NCBI RefSeq assembly: GCF_018446385.1
Contig: NC_056002.1
Span: 5,009,474-5,073,473, forward strand
DNA: 64,000 bases
Reading direction: 5' to 3'
Source: Zingiber officinale
Taxonomy: Eukaryota; Streptophyta; Magnoliopsida; Zingiberales; Zingiberaceae
Part shown: in pieces, positions 1-9,162 of the stretch
How positions within the stretch are numbered: position 1 is the stretch's first letter
Layout of the letters: each line of letters opens with the position of its first letter
The notes under the pieces: generated by a model
The model's database searches: none
What the model saw: the letters and a program-made list of their open reading frames with translations, nothing else
What the model was told of the DNA's origin: nothing
Program-made: the position numbers and the translations under genes

Positions 1-156
1 TTTTCAAATATGGCACAATTTACTCTTCAAGGAGTAAACGATAATTCCTTTTCATTTTCAAAGGTTCACAAAACCTTGAAAATGCTCCTTGAGTGTCAAT
101 TTCCTCAAAGTTGGGTTAACTACCCTTCTTATTGGAGTTGACACTCTCTAACCCAT

Positions 157-1632
157 TTATGGGGTAGAGAAGATGCTCCTAGGAACCCAATATCTATGTG
201 AGCTCATTGGGTTCACTAAATATTCACTAGGGATGACTTCCCTAGCAACCCTCCTAATGACCCTCTTAGGCTTTGAAGCCTTGGTCATTTGGGACTCATC
301 AAGATCAACTATAGGGGTGACTCCCCTTGTGACCTTGGTGGTGGTCTTCCTAGCCCTAGGTTTTGTTCCATAATCGAATGGAACACTATGATAAGTGGGC
401 TTGACCACTTGGGACTTAGGTTTGTGACCCAAACCTTTCTTGTCCTTGGACTTGGGTTTTTGACTCTTAAACCCTAGAGATGACTTCTCCATGTTTTTAA
501 GAGCCTTTTCTAAATTATCAAGTCTTGACCTCAAGACTTGATTTTCCCTCTCTAATACCTCAAGTGTTAATTTGTCACTCTTCCTTGAGGTATTCCTAGG
601 CATATGTCTAGTTGATTTAGGATTCCTACCTAGGTTATCCTTAGCCTTAGATGGGTTGATCCTAGGGTTAGCCTTTCTAGAATTATCCTTATCTAGGCTC
701 ACATGTTTAGCTCCTAAGCACATGTATTGATTCCTAAGGTTATCATGCTTGTTATTATCGACAAGTGCAATAAAATTCCTAGCATGCATTTTATTAGAAT
801 TGCAAAAATGAACCTTAGAGGTTACCTTAGGGTTTGCCTTAGCTCCCCCTATCGATGTGCCCGGTCTCTTGCCCTTGTGAGGTTGCCTCCCCCTCGGACA
901 ATGGCTCCTATAGTGTCCCCTTTGCTTGCATTGGAAGCACACGATGTGCTCCTTGCCCTTGCGTTTCGGGACTCCGGCTTCCTTGACCTTTGGCGCCGGT
1001 GGAGTCTTCTTAGTCTTCTTTGGACATTTACTCTTGTAATGTCCAAATTCCCTACACTCAAAACACATTATATGCAATTTACTTGAACTTAAAGTGTTTG
1101 AGTTACCTAGGGTTGAGGATGGATGGATGCTCTCTTCTTCATCCCTCCCGGAGGTAGAAGCTTCTTCTTCGTGCTCCGATCTTGAAGAAGAACTCACCTC
1201 CTCTTCTTCTTTAGATGTTGAGTAGCCCTCAACTTCTAATTCCTCACCTCCACGATGTGAGCTACTTGGCTCACTTGACTCCTCTTCATGGCTTGAAGTG
1301 GAGTTCCCCTCATGGAACTTAGCCAAGTTGTTCCACAACTCCTTGGCATTGTTGTATCCACCTATCCTACACAAAACATCATTAGGTAAAGAAAATTCAA
1401 AAATCTTCAATACCTCATCGTTGACTAGGGATTGGTGGACTTGTTCCTTGGTCCACTCCTTCTTCTCTAGGGTTTCTCCTTTCTTGTCCGTCGGAGGCTC
1501 GAAACCTAATTGGACACAACTCCAATTCTCAAGATTAGTCATAAGAAAATATTTCATTCTTACCTTCCAAAACGCGAAGTCGTCGCGATCGTAGAAGGGT
1601 GGAATGGTGATGTCGTCTCCGAGTTGATCCAT
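157..1632 (-). CDS. Copia gag polyprotein with two zinc knuckles (element 1)
   Basis: A 491-residue retrotransposon capsid/nucleocapsid protein. The start MDQLGDDITIPPFYDRDDF resembles the DUF4219 start of copia gags. Residues about 95-108 (AKELWNNLAKFHEG) are the beginning of a UBN2-like gag domain, but the text then jumps to a Ser/Glu-rich acidic stretch (about 112-180), so most of UBN2 appears to be deleted. Two CX2CX4HX4C knuckles follow: CFECREFGHYKSKC near residue 190 and CFQCKQRGHYRSHC near 231. A basic tail follows, with a coiled-coil-like segment near 355-385. The ATG lies 48 nt past the primer-binding site in the reading direction, as expected for gag. It is open throughout, but the missing capsid core makes a functional particle unlikely. 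Confidence 0.85.
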   Translation of the reverse strand: MDQLGDDITIPPFYDRDDFAFWKVRMKYFLMTNLENWSCVQLGFEPPTDKKGETLEKKEWTKEQVHQSLVNDEVLKIFEFSLPNDVLCRIGGYNNAKELWNNLAKFHEGNSTSSHEEESSEPSSSHRGGEELEVEGYSTSKEEEEVSSSSRSEHEEEASTSGRDEEESIHPSSTLGNSNTLSSSKLHIMCFECREFGHYKSKCPKKTKKTPPAPKVKEAGVPKRKGKEHIVCFQCKQRGHYRSHCPRGRQPHKGKRPGTSIGGAKANPKVTSKVHFCNSNKMHARNFIALVDNNKHDNLRNQYMCLGAKHVSLDKDNSRKANPRINPSKAKDNLGRNPKSTRHMPRNTSRKSDKLTLEVLERENQVLRSRLDNLEKALKNMEKSSLGFKSQKPKSKDKKGLGHKPKSQVVKPTYHSVPFDYGTKPRARKTTTKVTRGVTPIVDLDESQMTKASKPKRVIRRVAREVIPSEYLVNPMSSHRYWVPRSIFSTP

Positions 1633-1679
1633 CTCTAGCTTGTGCTCCCTCGGGTGTTAATCCGGCGAAGAGCGACCTC

Positions 1680-1691
1680 GCTCTGATACCA
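1680..1691 (-). promoter_or_regulatory. Primer-binding site (tRNA-iMet), element 1
   Basis: On the minus strand this reads TGGTATCAGAGC, complementary to the 3' end of plant initiator tRNA-Met, two bases inside the LTR end at 1694. It fixes the orientation and the LTR edge. Confidence 0.9.
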
Positions 1692-2309
1692 CTTGTTAGA
1701 ATCCTTTGTACGGCTAGAGAGGGGGGGTGTGAATAGCCGCCCCAAATTCTCGCGTTCTTCCTACAGTTAGGGTTAGTCGCAGCGGAAATACAAGGAAGAA
1801 ACTAAGGAGAAGAAAACCAAACCTTAACACAAGGATGTAACGAGGTTCGGAGATTAGGGCTCCTACTCCTCGGCATGTCCGTAAGGTGGACGAGTCCAGT
1901 CAATCCGTCGGTGGATGAGTCCCCGGAGAACCGGCTAATACAATATACTCCTTCTGGGTGGAGAAACCTCACCACAATCTTTGCAACAGCAATAAGGAGT
2001 ACAAGAACAAAGAATAAGTAAGAAATACAGTAAGAATACACAAGCACTCTACCAAACTTGCTTTCTCGTCGACTGGAGTCCGGATGAAGCAGCAGCTTCA
2101 AAAACCCTAACAGCAGCAGCTGTTCTAGTCGGGGAAGCTCACGCGAAGCTTTCGGAAGGAACTCAACAGAGCTCTTATCGCAGCCCACAAATCTTCAGCA
2201 GAAGAGAAGGAAGAAGGAAGGAGAGAATATACAGCAGCAGCCCTCGACCCCTTTATACCTGCGTAGAAGAAACAGTAAAAAAACTAGCCGCGTCGCGGTT
2301 AGAACTCGA

Positions 2310-2600
2310 TCGGCGTGGACCGATCAGTAACATCCCGATCGGTCCGACCGATCAGAAAGAAGCTCGCTTGTTCCATCCTGATCGGTCCATGGACCGATCA
2401 GAACTCTCTGATCGGTCCGGGACCGATCAGATTTGATCGGTCCCCACCGATCGGCCCCTCTGCGCCGATCTGTTCGGCCGATCGACTCGATGGTCGGCCA
2501 CCGATCAGTTAACACACTGATATGCTGATGTATTCTGATCGGTCACCAGACCGATCAGAATATTCTCAGTATCACTGGATCGATCTCCAGATCGATCCAG
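2310..2600. repeat. Cluster of GATCGGTC/GACCGATC palindromic hairpins in the element 1 LTR
   Basis: At least six inverted pairs of GATCGGTC and GACCGATC with 0-6 nt loops, for example TGATCGGTCCGGGACCGATCA. A variant unit near 2576-2600 reads GGATCGATC..GATCGATCC, so both arms have changed together. It sits just upstream of the LTR TATA box in the element's orientation. Confidence 0.85.
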
Positions 2601-2630
2601 CTCATGGTTTTCGCCCAAACCAAGTCCAAA

Positions 2631-2832
2631 CCAACATCCGGTCAATCTTGACCTGTTGGTACATTGCGCCTAGCATCCGGTCACTCCCTTGACCTGCTAG
2701 GATTCCCCGCTAAGTGTCCGGTCAATCCCTTTGACCCACTTAGACTTTTCTCTCCGTGTCAAGTATCCGGTCACCCTTTGACCTACTTGACCTTCTCAAC
2801 ACCAGATGTCCGATCACCCTTGATCCATCTGG
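2631..2832. repeat. Five nested-stem hairpins with different, self-complementary outer stems
   Basis: Each unit reads outer arm, TCC, inner arm, short loop, inner arm, outer arm. Outer arm pairs in order: CCAACA/TGTTGG (2631-2659), CCTAGCA/TGCTAGG (2669-2701), CTAAGTG/CACTTAG, GTCAAGTA/TACTTGAC, CCAGATG/CATCTGG (2802-2832). The inner stem is GGTCA/TGACC in four units and GATCA/TGATC in the last. Both arms change together in every unit. Confidence 0.9.
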
Positions 2833-2842
2833 ATTTTCCCTT

Positions 2843-3330
2843 GCCCGGCTTCACTCACCAGGACTTCCCAATTGCCTAACATCCCAGTTAAGACTTTCCC
2901 ACTGCCTGGCTTCACTCACCAGGACTTTCCACACTGCCTAACATCCCAGTTAGGACTTTCTCACTGCCTGGCTTCACACACCAGGACTTTTACCTAGCTT
3001 CACTCACTAGGGTTTTCACCTGGCTTCACTCACCAGGATTTCCACCACTGCCTGGCTTCACTCACCAGGACTTTTCCCACTGCCTGGCTTCACTCACCAG
3101 GACTTTCACTTTCACCTAGCTTCACTCACTAGGATTTTCACCTGGCTTCACTCACCAGGATTTCCCGACTGCCTGGCTTCACTCACCAGGACTTTTCCCG
3201 TGCCAAACTCCCTGTTTGGACTTTCCCAGTGCCAAGTCTCCATACTTGGACTTTTCCGGTGCCAAGCTCCCTGCTTGGACTTTTCCGTTGCCAAGTCTCC
3301 ATACTTGGACTATTTCCCGAATCAGGTCAA
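2843..3330. repeat. Array of simple 19-22 nt hairpins (CCTGG..CCAGG type), element 1 LTR
   Basis: More than ten tandem units spaced by ACTTTCC-like linkers. The commonest is CCTGG CTTCACTCA CCAGG. Others have changed stems on both arms: CCTAG/CTAGG with the same loop, CCTAAC/GTTAGG, CCAAAC/GTTTGG, CCAAGT/ACTTGG, CCAAGC/GCTTGG. The 3330-3548 tail has further repeats of TTGACCTAAGGTTGCACC. Confidence 0.88.
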
Positions 3331-3548
3331 CCAGGTCAACCTTGACCTACGGTTGCACCAACCATCTCCCAAACATCTATTCTTGTCAAACATCAAGAAT
3401 AGAACGCTCTTTTCGTCAAACATCAACATGCAACTCAACTAGGTCAACCTTGACCTAAGGTTGCACCGACAATCTTCCTAAGTCAAACATCAAAATACAA
3501 CTCGAGTCAGGTCAACCAGGTCAACCTTGACCTAAGGTTGCACCAACA

Positions 3549-4129
3549 CGTCCGAGGTTAGAAGAGGAATACGGTAGAAGATCAAGAGGTTTTTTATACA
3601 AGGTATAACTAGTAATTTCTATTTCCGCATCATGCTAGTTATTTATGGAAATAATACCAAATACAAGAGGCTTACGTTCTAGTATTTCGAATACGTTTTT
3701 TCGAAGTTGTGTTCTTTTGTTTCTTTCTTTTCCTTGTGATTTGATTGTTCTCTTTGGTTAACCTAAAGTTATTTTAGGAAATTAAATATTAGCTTTCTAT
3801 TAAAGGTTTTGTCTAGTCGGTGGTGGTTGCTCCCATATCCAAGAAGGCCATGTGCCTCGCCACGTCAGTACTGGGAACCTTTTATGGAAATTAATATTTA
3901 ATGGAATTAATAACTTAAGGAGACTTGGGTCGAACGTATTAAGTTCCGCAGGAGATCCAAGTCAAAACCTAAAAGAACAAATAGATTAAGTTTTGGATCA
4001 AACGTGTTAAGTTCCGCAGGCGATCCAAAATTTAATTTAAAAGAACACATGGTAGCTAGGAAAAGGTTCAGACCTTGTACAAAATTTTTGTACAGTGGAA
4101 CCTATAGGTTTTCCGAGTAGCAACCAACA
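3549..4129 (+). repeat. 5' LTR of element 2 (last ~580 bp only)
   Basis: Begins CGTCCGAGGTTAG, matching the intact 3' LTR at about 10979, and runs nearly base for base to the shared end GAGTAGCAACCAACA. The first ~1.8 kb lies beyond element 1, outside the window. CGTCC is the expected right-hand target-site duplicate of element 1. Confidence 0.9.
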
Positions 4130-4131
4130 AT

Positions 4132-4143
4132 TGGTATCAGAGC
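4132..4143 (+). promoter_or_regulatory. Primer-binding site (tRNA-iMet), element 2
   Basis: TGGTATCAGAGC, two bases after the LTR end. Confidence 0.92.
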
Positions 4144-5240
4144 TAGGGTTTTGCCTCTGTGTATTTGGTATTTAGTTTAATTATGCACATGTCATACATA
4201 ATTTAGGCAGGATAATAGTAGGATGTGCTAACTTTGTGGATGCAGGATCCAACTATTATGGCTTTTAGTTATTATGTGTGTGATTGGACCCTTGGACATG
4301 TCAAGGGCATTTAATGTGTGTGCATGATTGTATTAAAATACAGCAGGAGCTGTATTTAGTTTTTATTAGGATTTTATTTTTTGATCTAGATACATGTACA
4401 TTCCTTTTATGGAATATAGGATCAAAAATGTAAAATTCTATTTATGTCGCGGATCGAATCTTGCAAAGCGTGGAACCTTCTAAGGACCAGAGGTGCAGCG
4501 AAACTAGGAGCAAGATGGATGCGACAGCTAGACCCGGTGGCGGTGGCCAAATGTTGCAGCAGCTTGGGATGACAACACACGGAGGACAATTAGAGATAAA
4601 AGCCATAATAGTTGAAAATTAAATTTTCTATTTATTGCTTTTATATTGTGCTGTGTGTGCATGTTAGTTTACAAGTTTAAGTAGGCTAGCATAGTTAAAA
4701 TTCCTCATTTATAAATAACTAAGTGGGAGAGGGATTTTTAAATAAATCCCATGGTCTCCATTACTGGTTTGTAAGTGATGCAAACAAGCTTGCGCGTTGG
4801 CTCTGAGTGCCTTCCTCCATAACGGATGAGCTTGTTTCCGGATCACTAGAATAGACTTCTATTTTTGGATGACTATAGGAAGTTAATTAAGAGCGTGTGA
4901 TCTTCCCCAACGGAAGGGGCATAATCTTATTAATGGACTTAGTGTCAAGTAATGGTATACACTTAGGCACATCTAATAGTATCCTCCCCAACGGAGTCAC
5001 TGCTATTATTTGTGTGACCAAATGATACCAACTATTATTTTTATTTGTCAAAAAGTTAGGTTGACAAGATAATAAAATTAATGGGTTAAAACCCTCCTTT
5101 TACAAATGTTGAATTTGTATACGTCCACACTAACGTGGCATACAAAATTCACGGTGTTATGAGGTGTTGGTTAATTTAAAATAGTATTGTTTGAGGAATC
5201 AATATTATTCTAAATTTAGAGTTATGACCAAAAGTTATTT
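4144..5240 (+). other. Untranslated leader of element 2
   Basis: About 1.1 kb between PBS and gag with no credible ORF. It is matched in inverted orientation by 16396-17497 in element 4, so it is a conserved part of the family. It includes paired statements of CTCCCCAACGGA-like sequence and a purine-rich TAAGTGGGAGAGGG near 4720. Confidence 0.75.
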
Positions 5241-5760
5241 GTGATTCTTAGGATGTCTTTCAACCCACTGTCCATCATACTTCAACAGAATAGACTTACT
5301 GGACCAAACTACATAGATTGGAAAAGAAACCTGGACATTGTTCTTACTGCTGAAAGCTATAAATATTCTGAGCAGTGCCCTGATGCACCCATCGGTGAAT
5401 CTACCCAAGAGGAGATTGAATATCATAGGAAATGGGTAAAAGCGGATGAGATGGGGCGGTGTTACATTTTGGCTTCAATGTCAAATGTATTGCAACATCA
5501 AGATCAAGATTTACCAACAGCCTATGATATTATGAACAATCTCAAGGAACTCTTTGGTCATCAAGATAGGGCTTCTAGGCAAGAAGCCATGAGAAAGATA
5601 ATGACCACCATGCAAGAGGGTACTCCTGTGAGGATCATATCCTAAAGATGATGGCTTATCCGAATGAGATATGATCCTTGGAGGAGAAATTGATGGGGAA
5701 ACCCAGATCGATATGATCCTTCAACGCTACCTAGAAGTTTTGAGCCCGCCCGAACTATAA
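5241..5760 (+). pseudogene. Copia gag N-terminal part (element 2), frameshifted
   Basis: Open from 5241 to 5645, giving a UBN2-type gag start (MSFNPLSIILQQNRLTGPNY, then YILASMSNVLQHQ and YDIMNNLKELFGHQDR). The real start is probably the second Met (5251), because element 4 has the same MSFNPPSIILQQ text. After PVR the frame slips; DHILKMMAY-type sequence continues out of frame to 5760. The intact frame in element 4 confirms a small deletion here. Confidence 0.88.
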
Positions 5761-5761
5761 T

Positions 5762-7063
5762 ATGAATAAGAGGGTTTATTCATTAGCGGAACTACTTACT
5801 CAAGCAGCAGAAGGATTATTTCGTCACAATGCTCAAATTCACTATGCTGAAAATGGTTCTACTTCTAAACCGAAAGGAAAGAAGAAGAAGAAACAAGCTG
5901 GTTCAGCAAAGAAAGTGAATAAATCTCAGAGTACGGGATTTAAAGCTGGAATGAAGAAGCCGAAGGGCAAGTGCTTCATTTGTAAGCAGGCAGGACATTG
6001 GAAGGCGGACTGTCCTCGTAGGAACCAAAACAAAGGTATATCTCATACTCTAGTTGTTGAAACATGTTTAGCGGTGTTATCTACCAGCACCTGGTGTGTA
6101 GATACGGGAGCCACTGATCATGTCTGCAATTCCTTGCAGGGGTTCCAGGAAACCCGACGACTATCTGAAGGAGAAATTACCGTCTACATGGGCAATGCTA
6201 CTAAGGTGGCAGCTGTTGCAGTGGGAGACGTCTACTTATCTTTTAGTAGAAATAGGAATTTGGTTTTAAGAAATTATCTTTATGTACCCAGTTTTAGAAA
6301 GAATTTAATTTCAGTTTCTAAACTGTTTTTAGATGGATATTCAGTTTCTTTCAGTAACGATGTAGTTATTAAAAGAAATAAAGTGATTATCTGTTCTGGT
6401 GCATTAGTTGGCAATTTGTATATTTTAAATCCAATTTCTTCCACAAAGCAAAACATGGAAATTTATAACTCATCTTCTAATTCTAATAAGAGAAAAGAAC
6501 CTTCAGAAATGAACCAAGCATATCTTTGGCATCTAAGACTTGGTCATATTAATTTAAGTAGGATTCAGAGGCTTATAGCCGATAGACTTTTGAGTTTATT
6601 AGAGTTGGAAAATTTTCCAACTTGTGAATCTTGCTTAGAAGGTAAAATGACCAAGAGGCCGTTCAAGGCCAAGGGGTATAGAGCCAAAGAAGTGTTAGAG
6701 TTGGTTCACTCTGATTTGTGTGGTCCTATGTCTGTCCAGGCAAGAGGAGGTTTTGAATATTTTGTCTCTTTCATAGACGATTATTCAAGATATGGATACA
6801 TTTATCTAATGCGCCGCAAGTCTGAGTGCTTTGACAAGTTCAAAGAATACAAGGCTGATGTGGAGAAACGATTAAGTAAAAGTATCAAGACACTACGATC
6901 TGATCGTGGTGGCGAATACCTCTTAGGAGAGTTTAGGAATTACTTATCAGAGGCTGGGATTCAATCCCAATTGTCTGCACCTGGAACACCCCAACAGAAT
7001 GGTGTAGCAGAACGAAGGAATAGGACTCTTATGGAAATGGTTAGATCGATGATGAGTTATTGA
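5762..7063 (+). pseudogene. Copia gag C-terminus, protease and integrase (element 2)
   Basis: 433 codons. Order: end of capsid (NKRVYSLAELL), Lys-rich linker, zinc knuckle CFICKQAGHWKADC near residue 75, aspartic protease WCVDTGATDH near 117 with the DTG active site, GAG-pre-integrase LWHLRLGHINLSRIQ near 255, and integrase core with HSDLCGP, FIDDYSRYGYIY, LRSDRGGEY and PQQNGVAERRNR. The D, D and E catalytic positions are all present. It stops at SMMSY* where homologous proteins continue into the next frame. Reverse-transcribed copy-and-paste polyprotein, acting in virus-like particles. Confidence 0.93.
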
Positions 7064-8193
7064 ATTCGTTTTGGGGATATGCTCTGGAAACAGCAGTATA
7101 CGTTCTGAACTTAGTACCTTCTAAATCAGTTTCTTCTACTCCCATAGAATTGTGGAATGGGCGAAAGCCCAGTCTAAGACATATTCAGATTTGGGGTAGT
7201 CCAGCACATGTGCTGAAGCCAGATGCTGATAAGTTAGAATCTCGTACAGAAGTTCGCGTGTTTGTAGGATATCCCAAAGGAACGAAAGGTGGTTTATTTT
7301 ATAGTCCTAAAGACCAGAAGGTCATTGTTAGCACCAATGCCCAGTTTTTAGAAGAAGACTATATAATGGATCACAAGCCCAGTAGCAAAGTTGTTTTAGA
7401 AGAACTTAGAGAGGACATGTCTACTTCAGTACCAACAGTACAAGATGAAGTATCACAAGAGACTGCAACACGTGTCACACATGATACACAACCACAGACA
7501 GTGCCTCGTCGTAGTGGGAGGGTTGTAAGGCAGCCTGAAAGATTCATATTTTTGGGAGAGTCTTCGGACTTGATCCCGGGTAAACATGAACCTGATCCAC
7601 GAACATATGACGAAGCACTCCAAGATATAGATGCAGCATCTTGGCAAAAGGCAATGAATTCTGAAATAGAGTCTATGTACTCTAATAAGGTCTGGGAGCT
7701 TGTAGAACCACCTGATGGTGTAAAAGCCGTTGGATGCAAGTGGATCTACAAAAGGAAAAGAGGGACAGACGGGAAGGTAGAAACCTTCAAAGCTAGGCTT
7801 GTTGCGAAAGGGTACACTCAGAAAGAGGGAATCGATTATGAGGAAACCTTTTCACCGGTAGCCATGCTTAAGTCTATCCGGATACTCTTATCCATTGCTG
7901 CTCATATGGATTATGAGATTTGGCAAATGGATGTCAAGACAACTTTCCTTAATGGAAGTCTTGAAGAGAACATCCATATGAAGCAACCAGAAGGATTTAT
8001 TGAAAAAGGCAAAGAGCATCTAGTGTGCAAGCTCAATCGGTCCATTTATGGATTCAAGCAAGCTTCAAGATCTTGGAACATCCAGTTTAATGAAGTAATC
8101 CAGTCATATGGATTTATTCAAAGTCCGGATGAGTCTTGTGTATATAAGAAGTGTAACGAAACGTGGTGTTATTTCTTGTACTATACGAGATGA
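7060..8193 (+). pseudogene. Copia integrase C-terminus and reverse transcriptase (element 2)
   Basis: Continues the previous ORF in another frame. It begins with the integrase end (SFWGYALETAVYVLN, FVGYPKGTKGG), passes an acidic/Thr linker, then RVT_2: [52 protein letters not shown]. It ends at FLYYTR*, where YVDDILL is expected; the DDILL codons survive in the next frame at about 8188-8203. The catalytic YVDD box is therefore broken. Confidence 0.93.
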
Positions 8194-9125
8194 TATTTTG
8201 TTAATTGGCAACAATGTCAAGGTATTATCGACGTAAGGGTATGGTTGTCCAAATAATTTGATATGAAGGACTTAGGAGAATGTGCACATTCTTGGGATCA
8301 AAGTTATAAGGGATCGCAAGAAAAGAATGTTGTGTCTATCCCAAGCTTCATATATAGATACAATCCTTGCTCGTTTTAGCATGCAAGACTCCAAGAAAGG
8401 TTTCTTACCTTTTAGACATGGAATAGCTCTATCTAAAGAGATGTCTCCAAAGACATCAAAAGAGATAGAGGACATGAAAGCAGTTCCTTATGCTTCGGCT
8501 GTAGGAAGCCTAATGTATGCAATGCTATGTACGAGACCTGATATCTATTTTGCCGTAGGCATGGTCAGCAGATATAACCCTGGACAAGGACATTGGACTG
8601 CGGTAAAGCATATATTAAAGTACCGAGAAGGACTAGGGATTATATGCTAGTTTACCAAGCGGATGATTTGCTCCCTGTGGGTTACAGATTTTCAATCAGA
8701 TAGGGACAATAGTAAGTCTACATCGCTATGTGTTTACTTTAGGAGGTGGAGCCATTTCATGGAGGAGTGTTAAGCGAAATGTGTTTTGGACTCAACCATG
8801 GAAGTCGAGTATGTAGCACCTCCGAGGCGGCTAAAGAAGCAGTATGGCTCGGGAACTTTCTAATGGACTTAGATGTGATTCTGGTTTGCCTAAGATCATC
8901 ACAATTTATTGTGATAATAGCGGTGCGATTGCAAACTCGAAGGAACCACGAGCTCATAAAGGCGAGTAAACATATAGAGCGCAAGTACCACGATCCGAGA
9001 TATCGTGAAGCGAGGAGAAGTTGTCATCGCCAAGATTGCATCGGCGGATAACCGAGATCCTTTCACTAAGGCCCTTCCAGCTTTCGATCGGCATGTGGAG
9101 GAATGGGAATCGGATGTATGGTAGA
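8194..9125 (+). pseudogene. RT end and RNase H (element 2), decayed
   Basis: 8282-8650 is open and gives HILGIKVIRDRKKRMLCLSQ and YASAVGSLMYAMLCTRPDI, the RT/RNase H junction of copia. Downstream, RNase H text appears in pieces across frames: VEYVAPPRR, CDNSGAIANSKEPRAHKA and ASADNRDPFTKALPAFDRHVE. Multiple frameshifts. Confidence 0.88.
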
Positions 9126-9150
9126 AGATATGGCGACTTAGTCATTAGTA

Positions 9151-9162
9151 TAAGTGGGAGAT
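9151..9162 (+). promoter_or_regulatory. Polypurine tract, element 2
   Basis: TAAGTGGGAGAT directly before the LTR start TGTTGAGTG at 9163; plus-strand primer of reverse transcription. Confidence 0.85.

Larger units (their letters stand above)
1..3548 (-). mobile_element. Ty1/copia element 1, 5' LTR and gag (rest off the left edge)
   Basis: A minus-strand copia element enters from the left edge. From right to left it shows a 5' LTR (3548-1694), a tRNA-iMet primer site and a gag ORF; pol is outside the window. It interrupts the 5' LTR of element 2: sequence resuming at 3549 is the middle of the LTR seen intact at 9163-11559. The gag style (DUF4219-like N-terminus, acidic Ser/Glu stretch, long basic tail) looks SIRE-like, which is my inference. 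Confidence 0.9.
1694..3548 (-). repeat. 5' LTR of copia element 1
   Basis: About 1.86 kb. On the plus strand it begins TGTTAGAATCC and ends GCACCAACA, with TG..CA termini. It abuts the primer site on one side and truncated element 2 LTR on the other. A TATA-like CTTTATA (2251-2257, minus-strand TATAAAG) is the probable promoter. Much of its upstream half (2310-3340) consists of iterated hairpins, listed separately. Confidence 0.88.
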
